Positions 24,148-32,601 of a stretch of 64,000 bases of DNA are shown here, piece after piece. Position numbers and translations under genes: made by a program. The stretch covers positions 186,001 to 250,000 of the forward strand of contig CAKRES010000002.1 of NCBI GenBank assembly GCA_934317845.1. Direction: 5' to 3'. Below the pieces are notes generated by a model. The model was given only the letters and a program-made list of their open reading frames with translations, ran no database searches and had not been told where the DNA came from. Source of the DNA: an uncultured Lachnospiraceae bacterium. GTDB taxonomy: Bacteria; Bacillota; Clostridia; Lachnospirales; Lachnospiraceae. How positions within the stretch are numbered: position 1 is the stretch's first letter; every line of letters begins with the position of its first letter.

Positions 24148-25281
24148 ATGGGTACAAAGATTGATTTTCTTTATCTGAGTGAGCCGGATATGATCAAGGC
24201 CGGTGTAAAGGACATGGCAAAATGTGTGGAGACGATGGAAGATATGATGGTCACACTGCAAAAAGGGGACTATGTGATGGGTGGTGAAAATCACAATTCT
24301 CACGGCTGCATGGTGACGTTCCCGGATCATCCGGAGTTTGACGGAATGCCTGCCAATGGAGAGGATCGGCGTTTTATGGCGATGCCTGCTTATTTGGGCG
24401 GGCGGTTCCAGATGGCGGGAATGAAATGGTACGGTTCCAACACAGAGAACAAAAAGATGGGGCTGCCCCGTTCCATTTTAATGATGATGTTAAATGATAA
24501 GGATACAGGTGCACCGCTTGCATTGCTGTCAGCCAATTTGTTAAGTGCCTACCGTACCGGAGCCATTCCCGGAGTCGGGGCAAAATATTTAGCAAGAAAG
24601 GATTCCAAAGTGGTTTCCATCATTGGTCCCGGTGTGATGGGAAAGACATCCCTGAGTGCTTTCTTAAGTGTTTGTTCGGGGATTGATACGGTGAAGATCA
24701 AGGGACGCAGTCAGAAGGGAATTGATTCCTTTGTTGCTTATGTGAAAAAGGAATATCCGGCAATTGAAAATATCGTGGTCTGTGACACGATGGAAGAGGC
24801 GGTAAGAGACAGTGATATTATCAGCACGACTACCTGTGTCGGAGATAAAGAGAGCTTGTTCCCTTATATCGATGATGCATGGATCAAAAAAGGTGCGCTG
24901 ATCTGTATGCCATCAGCGGCTCGCTTTGAGGAAAGCTTCTATTTGAGAGAGGACACGAAGCTGGTCGTAGACAATTACAAATTATACGAGGCATGGGCGG
25001 AGGAATATCCGTATCCAAGCTATGATCCGGTTCAGGTAGTTGGAGCCAAATTCATGGATCTTTTACATGACAAAAAGATCAAACGGGAGGACATTATCGA
25101 TGTGGCAGACGTGATCACAGGAGCAGTAAAGGGCAGAACGAGCGATGACGAGCGGATCATTTACTCCGTGGGTGGAATGCCGGTAGAGGACATCGCATGG
25201 GGCGAAACGGTTTATAAAAATGCAGTAAAGCTTGGCATTGGTGTGAAGCTTCCATTATGGGAGGTTCCGGAGCTTTCCTGA
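24148..25281 (+). CDS. Ornithine cyclodeaminase / mu-crystallin family protein
   Basis: A 377-residue NAD(P)-binding protein. The Rossmann motif is VVSIIGPGVMGKTSLSAF (about 152-169) and the substrate-binding region holds LLSANLLSAYRTGAIPGVGAKYLA (about 124-147), as in the ornithine cyclodeaminase/ketimine reductase/alanine dehydrogenase family; some clostridial members are labelled tyramine oxidase subunit B. AAGGAGGT at 24133-24140 favours 24148 among three consecutive ATGs. Followed by regulator, P-II-like and permease genes, it probably acts on an imported amino acid or its imine. Confidence 0.85.
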   Translation: MGTKIDFLYLSEPDMIKAGVKDMAKCVETMEDMMVTLQKGDYVMGGENHNSHGCMVTFPDHPEFDGMPANGEDRRFMAMPAYLGGRFQMAGMKWYGSNTENKKMGLPRSILMMMLNDKDTGAPLALLSANLLSAYRTGAIPGVGAKYLARKDSKVVSIIGPGVMGKTSLSAFLSVCSGIDTVKIKGRSQKGIDSFVAYVKKEYPAIENIVVCDTMEEAVRDSDIISTTTCVGDKESLFPYIDDAWIKKGALICMPSAARFEESFYLREDTKLVVDNYKLYEAWAEEYPYPSYDPVQVVGAKFMDLLHDKKIKREDIIDVADVITGAVKGRTSDDERIIYSVGGMPVEDIAWGETVYKNAVKLGIGVKLPLWEVPELS

Positions 25282-25307
25282 TAATCAGAAGAGAAAGGAT
25301 GAGAGCG

Positions 25308-26114
25308 ATGAAACACGAGAGGGACAGGGCGATACAGCCGTATCTAATGGCAACAGTGAAGGGACTGAAAACACAGGTAGAGAATCAAAAGGGGATTTCC
25401 CATTTTTATCAGGGTATATTTCCCAAAGAGCAGTCCATGGTGGAAGCAGTCCCGGATGGATGTGTGGATCTGGTGTTTCATTTTACCGGTCAGGGCGTAG
25501 GAGCCTCCATTGGAGGAACCGTATTAAAGCATACACCGTGGGAGTTTTCTCCGGATTGTGAATGCTTTGGTGTACGGTTTGCACCGGGAAATGATGTGCT
25601 TCCAAAGGCATTGACGATCGACATGCTGGTTGGGCATGACATTACGATTGATGCGGATCTGTTTGGATCACATTTGGGAGAGCAGTTAGCAAATGCGAAA
25701 ACACTGACGGAGCGTTCCCATCTTTTTCTTGCTGCTTATGAGGAATTATTGGAAACAGAGCATGGTGACGAGATGAAAAAACGAATGGAGCACTACGTGA
25801 GAGAACGTATTCTTCATACAAATGGAACCATTGCGATACAGGAACTGATCGAGGAGACCGGGTATTCGGAATGTTATATCCGCCGCATTTTCAAACAGTA
25901 TAACGGGATTTCTCCCAAACAGTTTGCAAAATTCGTCCGTTTTCAGCATTTGCTCCGCCTTTTAAATGAGCAGGGCATGTCAAGCAATGATCTATGTGAA
26001 AATGGAAGCTATTATGATGAGGCACATATGATGAAGGAATTCAAGCAGTATACCGGGATGACGATCGAACAGTACCGCAAAGAGGTATTGCCGAAGCTAA
26101 AGGGTTGTGCATAA
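25308..26114 (+). CDS. AraC family regulator with DUF6597-like sensor domain
   Basis: A 268-residue regulator. The N-terminal half has PDGCVDLVFHFTG (about 46-58), hallmark of the DUF6597 ligand-binding domain, and the C-terminal half two helix-turn-helix motifs (AIQELIEETGYSECYIRRIFKQYNG, then DLCENGSYYDEAHMMKEFKQYTG). It starts 26 nt after the cyclodeaminase-like gene and so is a likely local activator of this operon. AAAGGATGAG upstream favours the ATG at 25308 over 25299. Confidence 0.88.
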   Translation: MKHERDRAIQPYLMATVKGLKTQVENQKGISHFYQGIFPKEQSMVEAVPDGCVDLVFHFTGQGVGASIGGTVLKHTPWEFSPDCECFGVRFAPGNDVLPKALTIDMLVGHDITIDADLFGSHLGEQLANAKTLTERSHLFLAAYEELLETEHGDEMKKRMEHYVRERILHTNGTIAIQELIEETGYSECYIRRIFKQYNGISPKQFAKFVRFQHLLRLLNEQGMSSNDLCENGSYYDEAHMMKEFKQYTGMTIEQYRKEVLPKLKGCA

Positions 26115-26131
26115 GAAAGAAGGTTGATGGT

Positions 26132-26479
26132 ATGAGCGAATTAAGTAAGATTGAAATTATCACAGGAATGTCAAAGCTGCCACAGTTAAAGAAGAAGCTG
26201 ACCGCTATTGGGGTGCGCGGCATCACGGTTATGCAGGTGCTTGGCTGTGGTGTGGAAAAAGGAACCTATGAATATGAGATTGATGAAAATGAAGAAATGG
26301 AGCTGCTTCCAAAACAGCAGATCAACGTTGTCGTGGAAACGGAAAAAGTAACAGATGTAGTGGAGGTCGTAAAGCAGGAGCTTTATACCGGACACATCGG
26401 AGATGGAAAAATATTTGTTTACGGATTAGATAATGCGATCCGTGTCCGTACCGGAGAAGAAGGAACGGATGCGCTGTAA
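26132..26479 (+). CDS. P-II-like nitrogen regulatory protein
   Basis: A 115-residue P-II superfamily protein. The B-loop signature TGHIGDGKIFVYGLDNAIRVRTGEEG (about 84-109) is intact. The T-loop region has normal length but lacks the uridylylated Tyr51 and the basic residues, and the conserved Gln39 is Glu (GCGVEKG). It lies between the AraC regulator and an APC permease, so it is probably a dedicated gate or sensor of that permease rather than the global GlnB/GlnK. Confidence 0.88.
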   Translation: MSELSKIEIITGMSKLPQLKKKLTAIGVRGITVMQVLGCGVEKGTYEYEIDENEEMELLPKQQINVVVETEKVTDVVEVVKQELYTGHIGDGKIFVYGLDNAIRVRTGEEGTDAL

Positions 26480-26491
26480 GGGGGGCTTTTT

Positions 26492-27895
26492 ATGCGGGAA
26501 AAGAAATTAGGACTGGGAACGGTGGTCTCCATATCGGTCGGACTTGTTGTTGCAACAAGCTGTCTTGTATCGCTGGGAGAGGGAGCCGGAACACTCGGTA
26601 TCGTCTTTATCATTGCGATGGTGATCGCCATGCTTTTAAACATGACAACGATCGCTTCGTTATCGGAGTTAAATGCGCTGATGCCAAATACCACCGGAGG
26701 TCTGGCGCAGTATTCTCTGGCAGCACTGGGGCCATTTCCTACACTGATCTCCATGGTGGGCGGTTACATTATCTGTAATACACTGTCATGTGGTGTGGAG
26801 GCTTCCATTTTCTCCTATACTGTTGTGGATCTGGTAGGAAAACACATTCCGGGAATTGTCTATACCGGAGTGATGGTCGTTGCTATTTTGATCGCCAATC
26901 TGTTTGGTGTCGATATATTTGCCAAGCTGCAAAATGTGGTAGCGATCCTCCTGATCGGCTCTTTAGTCGGTATGGGATTTATCGGAATGATCGGTGCCGG
27001 TACCGGTGTAAAAGTCGATCAGCCGTATGTTCTCAATACGAATTTTAAAGAAATTGCTTCCATGACGGCGGTAGCGTTCTGGCTGTTTATCGGAGCAGAA
27101 TATGCTATCCCGATTTCTAAGGATGTCAAAAATGCAAGAAGAAATGTGCCGCTTGGAATGATGCTCGGACTGGTTGTCATTTGTCTGATGCAGACGATCA
27201 TTATCTTCGGTTTCCATAACTATGTACCGTGGGCAGATTTAACGACATCTGCCGCTCCGCATATGTTATATGGATACTGCCTGCTTGGCAAGTTTGGAAA
27301 GATCTGGATGATCGCGGTTGGTGCATTGGCCGTGATCAGTACACAGAACTCCACCGTCAACAGTCTGGCAAGTATTTGTCAGGGTATGGCGAAAATGAAT
27401 ATGCTGCCACAGATCTTTGCGAAAACGAACAAGCATAAAATGCCATGGTTTGGTCAGTTGTTTGTCAGTGCAGCGATTTTTGTTTTTGCAGCCGCAAGTG
27501 ATAATTCATCCGATGCCATCGACTTTTTGATCCTGGCAGGTTCTGTGTTCTGGATGGTATCTTACATACTGGCACACGTGGATGTGCTGGTGCTTCGCAA
27601 AAAACTTCCGAAAGCGCCGCGTACCTTTAAGGTACCATTTGGTCCAGTGATCCCGGTCGTTGGAATATTGGGAACGATTTATATGATCTTAAATATTTCA
27701 ACAGATCCGGCAGAAGCAGTGAAGATCTGGCTGCTGACCGGAGGAACATTTTTGATTCTGGCGATCTATTCCTTTTTCTGGATCAAGTACCGGATGCGGA
27801 TGCCTGTGTTTAAGAGTGTGCCGCTGCAGGAAGTAATGGCAATGGATAACGAGCTTTATTATATTGTGCGCAAACAGAGTGGAATCTGGAAATAA
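26492..27895 (+). CDS. APC superfamily amino acid permease
   Basis: A 467-residue permease with 12 predicted membrane segments. It opens LGLGTVVSISVGLVVATSCL, has the APC pattern NALMPNTTGGLAQYSLAALGP (about 64-84), and later WLFIGAEYAIPISKDVKNARRNVP, typical of the APC family. It begins 12 nt after the P-II-like gene behind AAGGGGGG. The pair suggests import controlled by nucleotide or nitrogen status. The substrate is probably the amino acid used by the cyclodeaminase-like enzyme. Confidence 0.9.
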   Translation: MREKKLGLGTVVSISVGLVVATSCLVSLGEGAGTLGIVFIIAMVIAMLLNMTTIASLSELNALMPNTTGGLAQYSLAALGPFPTLISMVGGYIICNTLSCGVEASIFSYTVVDLVGKHIPGIVYTGVMVVAILIANLFGVDIFAKLQNVVAILLIGSLVGMGFIGMIGAGTGVKVDQPYVLNTNFKEIASMTAVAFWLFIGAEYAIPISKDVKNARRNVPLGMMLGLVVICLMQTIIIFGFHNYVPWADLTTSAAPHMLYGYCLLGKFGKIWMIAVGALAVISTQNSTVNSLASICQGMAKMNMLPQIFAKTNKHKMPWFGQLFVSAAIFVFAAASDNSSDAIDFLILAGSVFWMVSYILAHVDVLVLRKKLPKAPRTFKVPFGPVIPVVGILGTIYMILNISTDPAEAVKIWLLTGGTFLILAIYSFFWIKYRMRMPVFKSVPLQEVMAMDNELYYIVRKQSGIWK

Positions 27896-27913
27896 AAAAA
27901 GAATATTATTGCA

Positions 27914-27956
27914 GCAGGAAGCTTTCTGTAACAAGAAAGTTTCCTGCTTTGTTTTT
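27914..27956 (+). terminator. Intrinsic terminator of the APC permease operon
   Basis: A 14-bp stem (27914-27927 with 27934-27947, one mismatch) followed by a T-rich run. Confidence 0.9.
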
Positions 27957-27966
27957 CTTGGAATAT

Positions 27967-27995
27967 TTGACGAAAACACTATAAAAAGATATAAT
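27967..27995 (+). promoter_or_regulatory. Promoter of the YoaK-like gene
   Basis: TTGACG (27967-27972), 17-nt spacer, TATAAT (27990-27995). Confidence 0.8.
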
Positions 27996-28026
27996 TAAGT
28001 TTCAGATAAAACGAGGAGGATAGATC

Positions 28027-28707
28027 ATGCGAGCCAAACAAATCTCAGAATCATTAGAACTTGGAATTATATTAGCTCTTTCCGGAGGTATGATGGATGC
28101 CTATTCCTACATCGCAAGAGGAGAAGTATTTGCCAATGCACAGACTGGAAATATGCTGTTGTTTGGGGTGTGTCTGTCGGAGGGAAGATTTGCACAGGCA
28201 CTTCATTACTTTTGTCCGATCATAGCATTTACGGCAGGAATCATGCTTTCAGATCTGGTACGGATGAAATTTGGAAAACGGCTGCACTGGAGACAGATCG
28301 CAGTGCTGCTGGAAGCAGTTATCCTGCTCGTGGTAAGTACCTTGTCCGGTAACTTCAATCTGCTGGCAAATAGTCTGACCTCGCTTGCCTGTGGAATCCA
28401 GGTAGAAGCCTTCCGGAAAATTCACGGAAGAGGGATCGCAACTACTATGTGTATTGGAAACTTAAGAAGTGCGACCCAGAACATGTGTGATTACATAAAA
28501 GGAAGAAACCGGAAAAACTTACATAACGGGCTGCTCTACTTTGGCATCATCGGCTGTTTTGTACTGGGAGCCGTGCTCGGAAATATCTTCATTCATTATT
28601 TCGGACTGCATGCCATCTTAGTCAGTGCCACACTGTTATTTATCAGCTTCCTTATTATGTTTATTGATCGGGAGAAAGCAGAATACCGCAGTAAACACGA
28701 GGGATGA
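28027..28707 (+). CDS. YoaK family (DUF1275) membrane protein
   Basis: A 226-residue protein with six membrane segments and the family motifs GGMMDAYSYIARGEVFANAQTGN (about 19-41) and EAFRKIHGRGIATTMCIGNLRSAT (about 130-153). DUF1275 proteins are small permease-like proteins without a settled substrate. GAGGAGG precedes the start. The gene looks monocistronic. Confidence 0.88.
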   Translation: MRAKQISESLELGIILALSGGMMDAYSYIARGEVFANAQTGNMLLFGVCLSEGRFAQALHYFCPIIAFTAGIMLSDLVRMKFGKRLHWRQIAVLLEAVILLVVSTLSGNFNLLANSLTSLACGIQVEAFRKIHGRGIATTMCIGNLRSATQNMCDYIKGRNRKNLHNGLLYFGIIGCFVLGAVLGNIFIHYFGLHAILVSATLLFISFLIMFIDREKAEYRSKHEG

Positions 28708-28767
28708 TCGATACAGGGAAAGTATCAGAAACAATTGAAAAAATAAAAATGAAAGAAGGATTAATTT

Positions 28768-29166
28768 ATGTATGAAATGAAACCAGAATATTACACGGGA
28801 ATAAATATGATCGATGAGGAACATAAGCAGCTTTTTAAGTATGCAGATGAAGCATATGAATTGCTCCATGATGAGTTCATACCAGATAAATATGACAGAA
28901 TCGATAGCATATTAGAGAAGCTTCGAGATTATACAGTAAAACATTTTGCTGACGAAGAACAGTACATGGAATCTATCAATTATAAAAAAATATTTACTCA
29001 AAAAGTTCAGCACCAGGAATTTATAGAAAAACTTGACGAATTTATGGAACAACACAATGACGAGGTGGAAGATCAGGATGAACAAATCACAGGTATTTTG
29101 AAATACCTTACAGAGTGGCTGGTAAATCACATTCTGTATGTTGATGGTGAAATTCCAAAAGGCTGA
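28768..29166 (+). CDS. Bacteriohemerythrin with one substituted iron ligand
   Basis: A 132-residue four-helix protein. Ligand motifs H19 (DEEHK), H59/E63 (KHFADEE), H82 (QHQEF) and H121/D126 (NHILYVD) are present. By alignment with the common HKKEHEEF motif the first His of that pair is Gln78, so one iron ligand is lost or replaced. Hemerythrins bind O2 or NO at a di-iron site and in anaerobes serve sensing, storage or detoxification. Here the site may be altered. Confidence 0.85.
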   Translation: MYEMKPEYYTGINMIDEEHKQLFKYADEAYELLHDEFIPDKYDRIDSILEKLRDYTVKHFADEEQYMESINYKKIFTQKVQHQEFIEKLDEFMEQHNDEVEDQDEQITGILKYLTEWLVNHILYVDGEIPKG

Positions 29167-29185
29167 ATAACAGATTTTTTCATGG

Positions 29186-29215
29186 AACAGGAGGTGTAAA
29201 ACCTCTTGTTTTTTT
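29186..29215 (+). terminator. Intrinsic terminator of the hemerythrin gene
   Basis: AACAGGAGGT pairs with ACCTCTTGTT around a five-base loop, followed by seven T residues. Confidence 0.8.
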
Positions 29216-29240
29216 ACAATTCTGGATATAATAATACCAA

Positions 29241-29370
29241 ATCACGATTTACCAAATCACGATTAGATATTTTAGGGGGTGCCGGTATGTTTGTTAAAAG
29301 ATGCATATTATATCTCCGTAAATTCAGAATATCAGTTTTTGCCGGAATTCATTGAAGATAAGGTGATTAC
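29241..29370 (+). other. AT-rich gap with short repeat and possible gene remnant
   Basis: ACCAAATCACGATT occurs twice in tandem within 29238-29268. One frame from about 29281 to 29404 reads as plausible protein (for example VNSEYQFLPEFIEDKVITSF) without a start site, so it could be a fragment of a lost gene. Confidence in coding is low. Confidence 0.3.
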
Positions 29371-29373
29371 CAG

Positions 29374-29489
29374 TTTCAAAAATTTAAATATTTTTAATTT
29401 TTGAAATCAGGATATTGCACATACTACTTTGAGACAGTATAATAGAAGAAATATAGTTTCGAAAAATTAAAAAAATTCATTTTTTGAAA
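29374..29489 (+). promoter_or_regulatory. Promoter flanked by two related 33-bp inverted repeats
   Basis: IR1 (29374-29406) has arms TTTCAAAAATT and AATTTTTGAAA. IR2 (29457-29489) has arms TTTCGAAAAATT and TTCATTTTTTGAAA. Between them sits a promoter TTGCAC (29415-29420), 17 nt, TATAAT (29438-29443). The same-length repeats 83 bp apart, one upstream of -35 and one downstream of the start point, suggest two operators able to loop. Confidence 0.65.
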
Positions 29490-29501
29490 GTTGGTGGCTG
29501 G

Positions 29502-30698
29502 ATGAAAACAATTATAAGAACGAAATATCTGGATCGGTTGATAGAACTGAGGGGAACTCCCGACATTAAGATTATTACCGGAATTCGTCGATCCGGTAAG
29601 TCGAAATTAATGCAGACATATATTCAGCATCTTGAAAGCAAGGATGATACTAGTAATATTATTTTTGTTGATTTTATGGATCTGGAGTATGAAGGACTCA
29701 AGGAATATCATGCACTGCATTCTTATGTAGAAGAACATTATCAGCCGGAGAAAACAAATTATCTTTTTGTGGATGAGATTCAGATGTGTCCACAGTTCGA
29801 ATTGGCAATAAACAGTCTTTATTCAAAAGGGAAATACGATATCTATATCACCGGATCGAATGCATTTTTATTAAGTGCTGATCTGGCAACTTTATTTACA
29901 GGACGTTATATTGAAATTCATGTATTTCCGTTTAGTTTTCAGGAGTATTGCCAATACAATGAGGAGATAAGTGATAAAGATAAATTGTTTGATGATTACT
30001 CCATGCAGGGTGGTCTGTCTGGCTCTTATGTGTACAGAACGGAACAGGATCGGACGAACTATATTAAAGAAGTGTATGAAACGATAGTAACAAGAGATCT
30101 TGTACAAAAATATGCGTTGCCGGATACTTTGGTTTTGCAGCGGTTAAGTGAATTCCTTATGGATAATGTGGGAAATATTACCTCTCCAAACAGGGTCAGT
30201 CAATTACTGACTGCAAATGACACTCCAACAAACCATGTGACGATTGGAAGGTATATCAAGTACCTGTGCAATGCATTTGTTTTTTATGATATTAAACGTT
30301 ACGACATTCGAGGGAAAAAATATCTTGAGAGTTCTGAGAAATTATATCTCTGTGATAGTGGTATCAGATATGCAATTTTGGGTTCCAGAAATATGGATTA
30401 TGGAAGGGTTTATGAAAATATAGTTTGTGTGGAACTGCTTCGCCGGGGATATGATGTTTATGTGGGAAAATTGTATCAGAAAGAGATCGATTTTGTAGCG
30501 CAGCGGGGAAGCGAAAAAATATATATTCAGGTAAGTGACAATATATCCGGTCAGGAGACATTTGAACGGGAAGTAACTCCGTTGTTTCAGATAAGGGATG
30601 CTTATCCGAAGCTGCTCGTTGCCAGAACCAGACATAAAAAGTACACATACGAAGGAATAGAGATTTATGATATAGCCGATTGGCTTTTGCAGGAATAA
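29502..30698 (+). CDS. AAA-type ATPase with DUF4143
   Basis: A 398-residue ATPase. Walker A is GIRRSGKSKL (about 30-39), Walker B YLFVDEIQ (about 86-93), and sensor YITGSNAFLLS follows. The C-terminal DUF4143 domain includes IDFVAQRG, a restriction-endonuclease-like core fragment (E/D-x-DF-V). The family is widespread and of unknown role. The ATG at 29502 is preferred: the TTG at 29484 lies inside IR2. The ribosome site is weak (GGTGG). A solo gene, AT-rich, bounded by a terminator. Confidence 0.88.
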   Translation: MKTIIRTKYLDRLIELRGTPDIKIITGIRRSGKSKLMQTYIQHLESKDDTSNIIFVDFMDLEYEGLKEYHALHSYVEEHYQPEKTNYLFVDEIQMCPQFELAINSLYSKGKYDIYITGSNAFLLSADLATLFTGRYIEIHVFPFSFQEYCQYNEEISDKDKLFDDYSMQGGLSGSYVYRTEQDRTNYIKEVYETIVTRDLVQKYALPDTLVLQRLSEFLMDNVGNITSPNRVSQLLTANDTPTNHVTIGRYIKYLCNAFVFYDIKRYDIRGKKYLESSEKLYLCDSGIRYAILGSRNMDYGRVYENIVCVELLRRGYDVYVGKLYQKEIDFVAQRGSEKIYIQVSDNISGQETFEREVTPLFQIRDAYPKLLVARTRHKKYTYEGIEIYDIADWLLQE

Positions 30699-30716
30699 AT
30701 AATCTTACCGGAAATA

Positions 30717-30755
30717 AAGCAGGACAACTTAAAACAAAGTTGCTCCTGCTTTTTT
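30717..30755 (+). terminator. Intrinsic terminator after the AAA/DUF4143 gene
   Basis: AGCAGGA-CAACTT (30718-30730) pairs with AGTTG-CTCCTGCT (30739-30751), followed by six T residues. The TTGACA at 30754-30759 with TGATAG at 30777-30782 (17 nt apart) may be the promoter of the next operon. Confidence 0.85.
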
Positions 30756-30858
30756 GACATGAATTTTACATAGCTCTGATAGTGGACTTTACATTTTCTT
30801 GCTACTATTTTTCTTTAGAAACAAAGAGAAAAAGGAACAGAAATGCGAGGGAAAACAG

Positions 30859-32601
30859 ATGAATGAAAATGTAAAAGTTGTATTTGGTCTGATCGGTGGT
30901 CTGGCACTTTTCTTATATGGTATGAATAAGATGAGTGATGCATTACAGAAGGCTGCCGGAGAAAAAATGAAAAAGGTGCTTGCTGTATTGACAAAGAATC
31001 CTATCATGGGTGCACTTGCCGGAGCACTGGTGACAGCAGTGTTACAGAGCAGCTCGGCAACAACCGTTATGGTGATCGGATTTGTTAGTGCCAATCTGAT
31101 GAGTCTGCCACAGGCGATTTCCGTTATCTTTGGTGCGAATATCGGAACAACCATGACAGCACAGCTTATGGCATTTAAGATCAGTGATTATATTTATCCG
31201 ATCATCTTCGTTGGTTTTATGATGAATTTTGTGGGGAAAAAGGAACGGATCAAGGACATTGGTATGGTTGCATTTTCGTTTGGTCTGTTGTTTGAAGGTA
31301 TCGAGATCATGGGAAGCGTGATGAAGCCACTGGCATCCAGTCCGGTATTTGTAGATCTGATGGGAAAGGTGTCTCATATTCCAATCCTTGGTCTGGTACT
31401 TGGTGCAGGCATGACGCTTGTTGTTCAGAGTAGTTCTGCTACGATCGCTGTATTACAGAACTTTGCGTCGCAGGCAGGCCCTGACGGTGTCAGCAGTGTC
31501 ATCGGATTAGCCGGAGCGATCCCAATCCTGTTAGGTGATAATATTGGAACAACGATCACAGCCTTGATCGCTTCCATCGGACAATCAAAAAATGCAAAGC
31601 GTACCGCCGTGGCACACAGCGTATTTAACATTTCAGGAAGTATCGTGTTCCTGTGTCTGATCCCGGTCTTTTCCAAATTTGTGGCATACATTTCGCCGAA
31701 GGGAAATGAGATTGATGTGATCGCAAGACAGATCGCCAATGCACACACGACCTTTAATGTGGTATGTACGCTGGTGTGGTTACCATTGATCCCGGTTATG
31801 GTGAAGATCGTCAACGTGATTGTGCGTGGAAAAGACACGACCGTAGTGATGACACACGAAGCAAAATATCTGGACGAAAAGATGATCTTTCAGCCGGTTC
31901 CGGCAATGTATCTGGTATCGCGTGAAATTGCCCGTTTGGCAGAGCAGACCACAGAGTTTCTTTCCACAATGCAGGAGAGTGTGGGAGGAAAGAAAAGCCA
32001 TAGTGTTTCTGAAAAATATGAGAGTCTTTATACAGGGTTAAAGGAGCTACAGGGACTCATTGTATCCTTTATTACGAAAATGTTCTCGGCAGGTGTGCTC
32101 ACCGAGCAGCAGTCGGAACAAACCGCAGGTCTGCTCTTTGTAGCAAACAACTTAGAAAAAATTGCGGATCATTGCCATAATGTTGAACATGTTGTGGGAA
32201 AATATCAAGACGAGAAAAAGGGATTCAGTTCCACGGCACAAAAGGAGATTGCCAAATGTGCAGCGTTATGTGGGGAGATGCTGACGCAGAGCATTGCCAT
32301 TTTAGAGACGGGAAATATAAGTGATGCTGCAAGCATTATTAAAAAACGCAATAAAATGAAAAAGATACTCAAGCAGAATAACAAAGCCCATCTGGCCCGC
32401 GTGAGAAACAAAGAGTGTCAGGCAGCTTATACGGCAGATTATTCCAACATTATGTATGGTTTTGAACGTATTGCAGATAATTGCATCAACATTGTGGAAG
32501 AGGCAGAAAATGGCGGCAGCTTTGTCAATCTGGAACAGCAGAAAATGCAGCAGTTAAGCAATGAAAAAGTAGAAGGGGGCGTTCTGTATGAAGGGGTATA
32601 A
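30859..32601 (+). CDS. Na+/phosphate symporter with C-terminal PhoU-like domain
   Basis: A 580-residue protein. Two inverted-topology repeats carry the QSSSATT (about residue 63) and QSSSATI (about 190) signatures of the NptA/Na-Pi cotransporter family. Residues 340-560 form helices matching the PhoU domain, a regulator of phosphate flux. The ATG at 30859 follows GCGAGGG. The gene overlaps the PstS-like gene by 14 nt, so both belong to one phosphate unit with the polyphosphate kinase. Confidence 0.93.
   Translation: MNENVKVVFGLIGGLALFLYGMNKMSDALQKAAGEKMKKVLAVLTKNPIMGALAGALVTAVLQSSSATTVMVIGFVSANLMSLPQAISVIFGANIGTTMTAQLMAFKISDYIYPIIFVGFMMNFVGKKERIKDIGMVAFSFGLLFEGIEIMGSVMKPLASSPVFVDLMGKVSHIPILGLVLGAGMTLVVQSSSATIAVLQNFASQAGPDGVSSVIGLAGAIPILLGDNIGTTITALIASIGQSKNAKRTAVAHSVFNISGSIVFLCLIPVFSKFVAYISPKGNEIDVIARQIANAHTTFNVVCTLVWLPLIPVMVKIVNVIVRGKDTTVVMTHEAKYLDEKMIFQPVPAMYLVSREIARLAEQTTEFLSTMQESVGGKKSHSVSEKYESLYTGLKELQGLIVSFITKMFSAGVLTEQQSEQTAGLLFVANNLEKIADHCHNVEHVVGKYQDEKKGFSSTAQKEIAKCAALCGEMLTQSIAILETGNISDAASIIKKRNKMKKILKQNNKAHLARVRNKECQAAYTADYSNIMYGFERIADNCINIVEEAENGGSFVNLEQQKMQQLSNEKVEGGVLYEGV

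Noticed and set aside
29281..29404. Real gene upstream of the AAA/DUF4143 ATPase
   Set aside because: The frame is protein-like but lacks a start and ends inside an inverted repeat; noted only as possible remnant.
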